Assembly: GCA_903854305.1 (NCBI GenBank)
Contig: CAINWC010000436.1
Span: 1 to 8,968, forward strand
Origin: an uncultured Pseudomonadota bacterium
GTDB taxonomy: Bacteria > Pseudomonadota > Gammaproteobacteria > Burkholderiales > Methylophilaceae
Direction: 5' to 3'
Length of the DNA: 8,968 nt
The number at the start of each line of letters is the position of its first letter. Within the stretch, counting starts at the first letter, position 1. Of this stretch, positions 7,623-8,968 are shown piece by piece. The position numbers were made by a program, and so were the translations under genes. Below the pieces are notes generated by a model. The model was not told where the DNA came from, made no database searches, and worked only from the letters and a program-made list of their open reading frames with translations.

Positions 7623-8315
7623 TTGAGGCATTCTGAATTTCACCGCTCACATCACATCGGTTGGTTACGCGCCGCAGTTTTAGGAGCTAACGATGGCCTT
7701 GTATCAACGGCCAGCTTGGTCATTGGCATCGCTTCTGCCCATGCGGCACATGGTACGATCTTATTAACAGGCGTGGCTGGTTTAGTGTCTGGCACTATGG
7801 CAATGGCTGCGGGAGAATTTGTTTCAGTAAGCTCACAATCGGATACCGAAAATGCTGATTTAGCCCGTGAACGTATAGAACTCGATACTGACCATGAGCA
7901 TGAACTATTAGAACTCACAAACATTTATATTGACCGTGGTTTAACGCCCGACTTGGCGCATCAAGTCGCAGTGCAGTTTACAAAGCATGATGCATTAACC
8001 GCACATGCACGAGATGAACTTGGCATTACTGAAACCTTGAATGCACGCCCTATTCAAGCGGCGCTTGCCTCTGCTGCCACCTTTGCGATTGGTGCGGCCT
8101 TGCCTTTATTAGTGGTTTTACTTGCACCCGTTACGTTTACCGTTCCGTACGTCGCAGCAATGTCACTTTTATTTTTAGCTGGCTTAGGTGCTTTGGCTGC
8201 AAAAGTGGGCGGTGCAAAAATATGGATTGGTATGGCCCGTGTTGGATTCTGGGGTGCGCTGGCAATGGCGGCTACGGCTGGCGTTGGAAGCTTGTTTGGG
8301 GTTGTTGCGGCTTAA
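7623..8315 (+). CDS. VIT1/CCC1 family Fe2+/Mn2+ transporter
   Basis: A 230-residue inner-membrane protein of the vacuolar iron transporter (VIT) family, whose members move Fe2+ or Mn2+ out of the cytosol, generally by proton exchange. Five membrane segments are visible at about 17-38, 43-66, 146-168, 172-194 and 205-228. Family landmarks: GANDGLVST in segment 1 (D24), MAAGEFVSVSSQ at the end of segment 2 (E65), and between segments 2 and 3 a soluble stretch (about 75-135) rich in Glu, Asp and His (E76, E83, E86, H91, E92, H93, E94, E97) matching the metal-binding domain. The length is normal for the bacterial form. The TTG start is supported by AAGGAG 9 nt upstream and by alignment of the N-terminus (HHIGWLRAAVLG). 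It has its own promoter region and looks independent of the cyanophycin genes. Iron versus manganese preference cannot be decided from sequence. Confidence 0.93.
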   Translation: MRHSEFHRSHHIGWLRAAVLGANDGLVSTASLVIGIASAHAAHGTILLTGVAGLVSGTMAMAAGEFVSVSSQSDTENADLARERIELDTDHEHELLELTNIYIDRGLTPDLAHQVAVQFTKHDALTAHARDELGITETLNARPIQAALASAATFAIGAALPLLVVLLAPVTFTVPYVAAMSLLFLAGLGALAAKVGGAKIWIGMARVGFWGALAMAATAGVGSLFGVVAA

Positions 8316-8367
8316 GCGAACCATTAAACCATATTAAATATTACTTTTTTTGATAACAGCAGATAAC

Positions 8368-8393
8368 AAAAAGGCAGCGAAAGCTGCCTTTTT
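8368..8393. terminator. Bidirectional Rho-independent terminator
   Basis: GGCAGC (8373-8378) pairs with GCTGCC (8383-8388) around a GAAA loop, a stable GNRA tetraloop. The flanking AAAAA and TTTTT extend the stem to 11 bp and supply a U-tract on either strand. It lies between the convergent VIT-family gene (plus) and ppa (minus), so it should end both transcripts. The remaining gap bases at 8316-8367 and 8394-8420 show nothing else. Confidence 0.9.
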
Positions 8394-8420
8394 GTACGTA
8401 ACGAATAAGTTCTAAAAAAC

Positions 8421-8968
8421 TTAAAATGCTGGTTTAATTTTTTCGTTGTTATAATTTTCTACGCCTTCAATAATTTCTTTTTTGGCTTGCTCAATATCAC
8501 CCCAACCATTGATCTTTACCCATTTGCCTTTATCCAAATCTTTGTAATGCTCAAAAAAGTGAGCAATCATATTTAAGCGCCATTCTGATACATCAGTATG
8601 AGATTTCAAATGACCATATAAACCACAAACTTTTTCTACAGGCACGGCAAGCACTTTAGCATCCATGCCAGCCTCGTCTTCCATCATTAGCACACCTAAT
8701 GGGCGGCAACGCACGACTACCCCTGGTATCAATGGCACTGGCGTCATTACAAGTACATCAACCGGGTCACCATCATCCGCTAAGGTATGTGGTACATAAC
8801 CATAATTGGTTGGGTATTGCATGGCTGTGCCCATAAAACGGTCTACAAAAATCGCGCCACTTTCTTTATCGACTTCATACTTGACTGGGTCGCCTTGCAT
8901 TGGGATTTCAATGATGACATTAAAGTCATTTGGAACATCTTTACCGGTTGGCACTTGGTTTAATGACA
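8421..8968 (-). CDS. ppa: Inorganic pyrophosphatase, class I (first base of ATG outside window)
   Basis: Cytoplasmic Mg2+-dependent enzyme that hydrolyses pyrophosphate to two phosphates and so drives biosynthetic reactions forward. In-frame sequence continues upstream of the GTG at 8954 as TG-TCA-TTA-AAC-CAA-GTG up to the right edge. That reads (A)TG then S-L-N-Q-V-P-T-G-K-D, closely matching the E. coli start MSLLNVPAGKD. I therefore take the start as an ATG whose A is base 8969, giving 182 residues; the GTG at 8954 is internal. With this numbering the active-site residues are E21, K30, R44, Y56, D66, D68, D71, D98, D103 and K105, each matching the E. coli enzyme in order and spacing, and HYKDLDKGKW is also present. 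Length is normal for the hexameric bacterial family. Transcription is convergent with the VIT-family gene. Confidence 0.97.
   Translation of the reverse strand, partial: SLNQVPTGKDVPNDFNVIIEIPMQGDPVKYEVDKESGAIFVDRFMGTAMQYPTNYGYVPHTLADDGDPVDVLVMTPVPLIPGVVVRCRPLGVLMMEDEAGMDAKVLAVPVEKVCGLYGHLKSHTDVSEWRLNMIAHFFEHYKDLDKGKWVKINGWGDIEQAKKEIIEGVENYNNEKIKPAF

Noticed and set aside
8421..8968. Pyrophosphatase as part of the cyanophycin pathway
   Set aside because: Cyanophycin synthetase releases ADP and phosphate, not pyrophosphate, and ppa is convergent behind a strong terminator, so adjacency is probably incidental.

Overview
This window is one end-to-end stretch of bacterial chromosome holding a cyanophycin (multi-L-arginyl-poly-L-aspartate) synthesis locus. 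The two cyanophycin synthetase genes in the cphA'-cphA order, the E. coli-like class I pyrophosphatase and the moderate GC content point to a betaproteobacterium. A Methylophilaceae-type methylotroph (Methylotenera-like) is my best guess, but that assignment is inference. I see no mobile elements, tRNAs, rRNAs or CRISPR arrays. Almost every base is coding or short intergenic sequence.

Layout. (1) Positions 1-2363, minus strand: cphA, a full-function cyanophycin synthetase that runs off the left edge. (2) 2418-4580, minus: cphA', a paralogue with an intact ATP-grasp module, but whose Mur-ligase-like half has lost its P-loop lysine and its whole C-terminal domain. (3) 4581-4683: a 103-bp divergent control region with two 8-bp direct repeats set 10 bp apart. 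(4) 4684-7008, plus: an ABC exporter half-transporter with an unusual N-terminal extension (PH-like region plus zinc ribbon). (5) 7011-7493, plus: a DUF1854 protein, 2 bp after the exporter. (6) 7494-7622: promoter region with a TATAAT box and an operator-like inverted repeat. (7) 7623-8315, plus: a VIT1/CCC1-family Fe/Mn transporter. (8) 8368-8393: a bidirectional terminator. (9) 8421-8968, minus: ppa, inorganic pyrophosphatase, whose ATG is cut by the right edge after its first base.

How they work together. CphA adds aspartate (ATP-grasp) and arginine (Mur-like domain) to build the polymer. CphA' can plausibly do only the ATP-grasp chemistry and so resembles cyanobacterial CphA2, which polymerises beta-Asp-Arg dipeptides. 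The divergently transcribed exporter and DUF1854 pair form a second, tightly coupled unit that is probably functionally tied to cyanophycin; its substrate is unknown and it is the most interesting unexplained part of the window. The VIT transporter and ppa look like independent neighbouring units.
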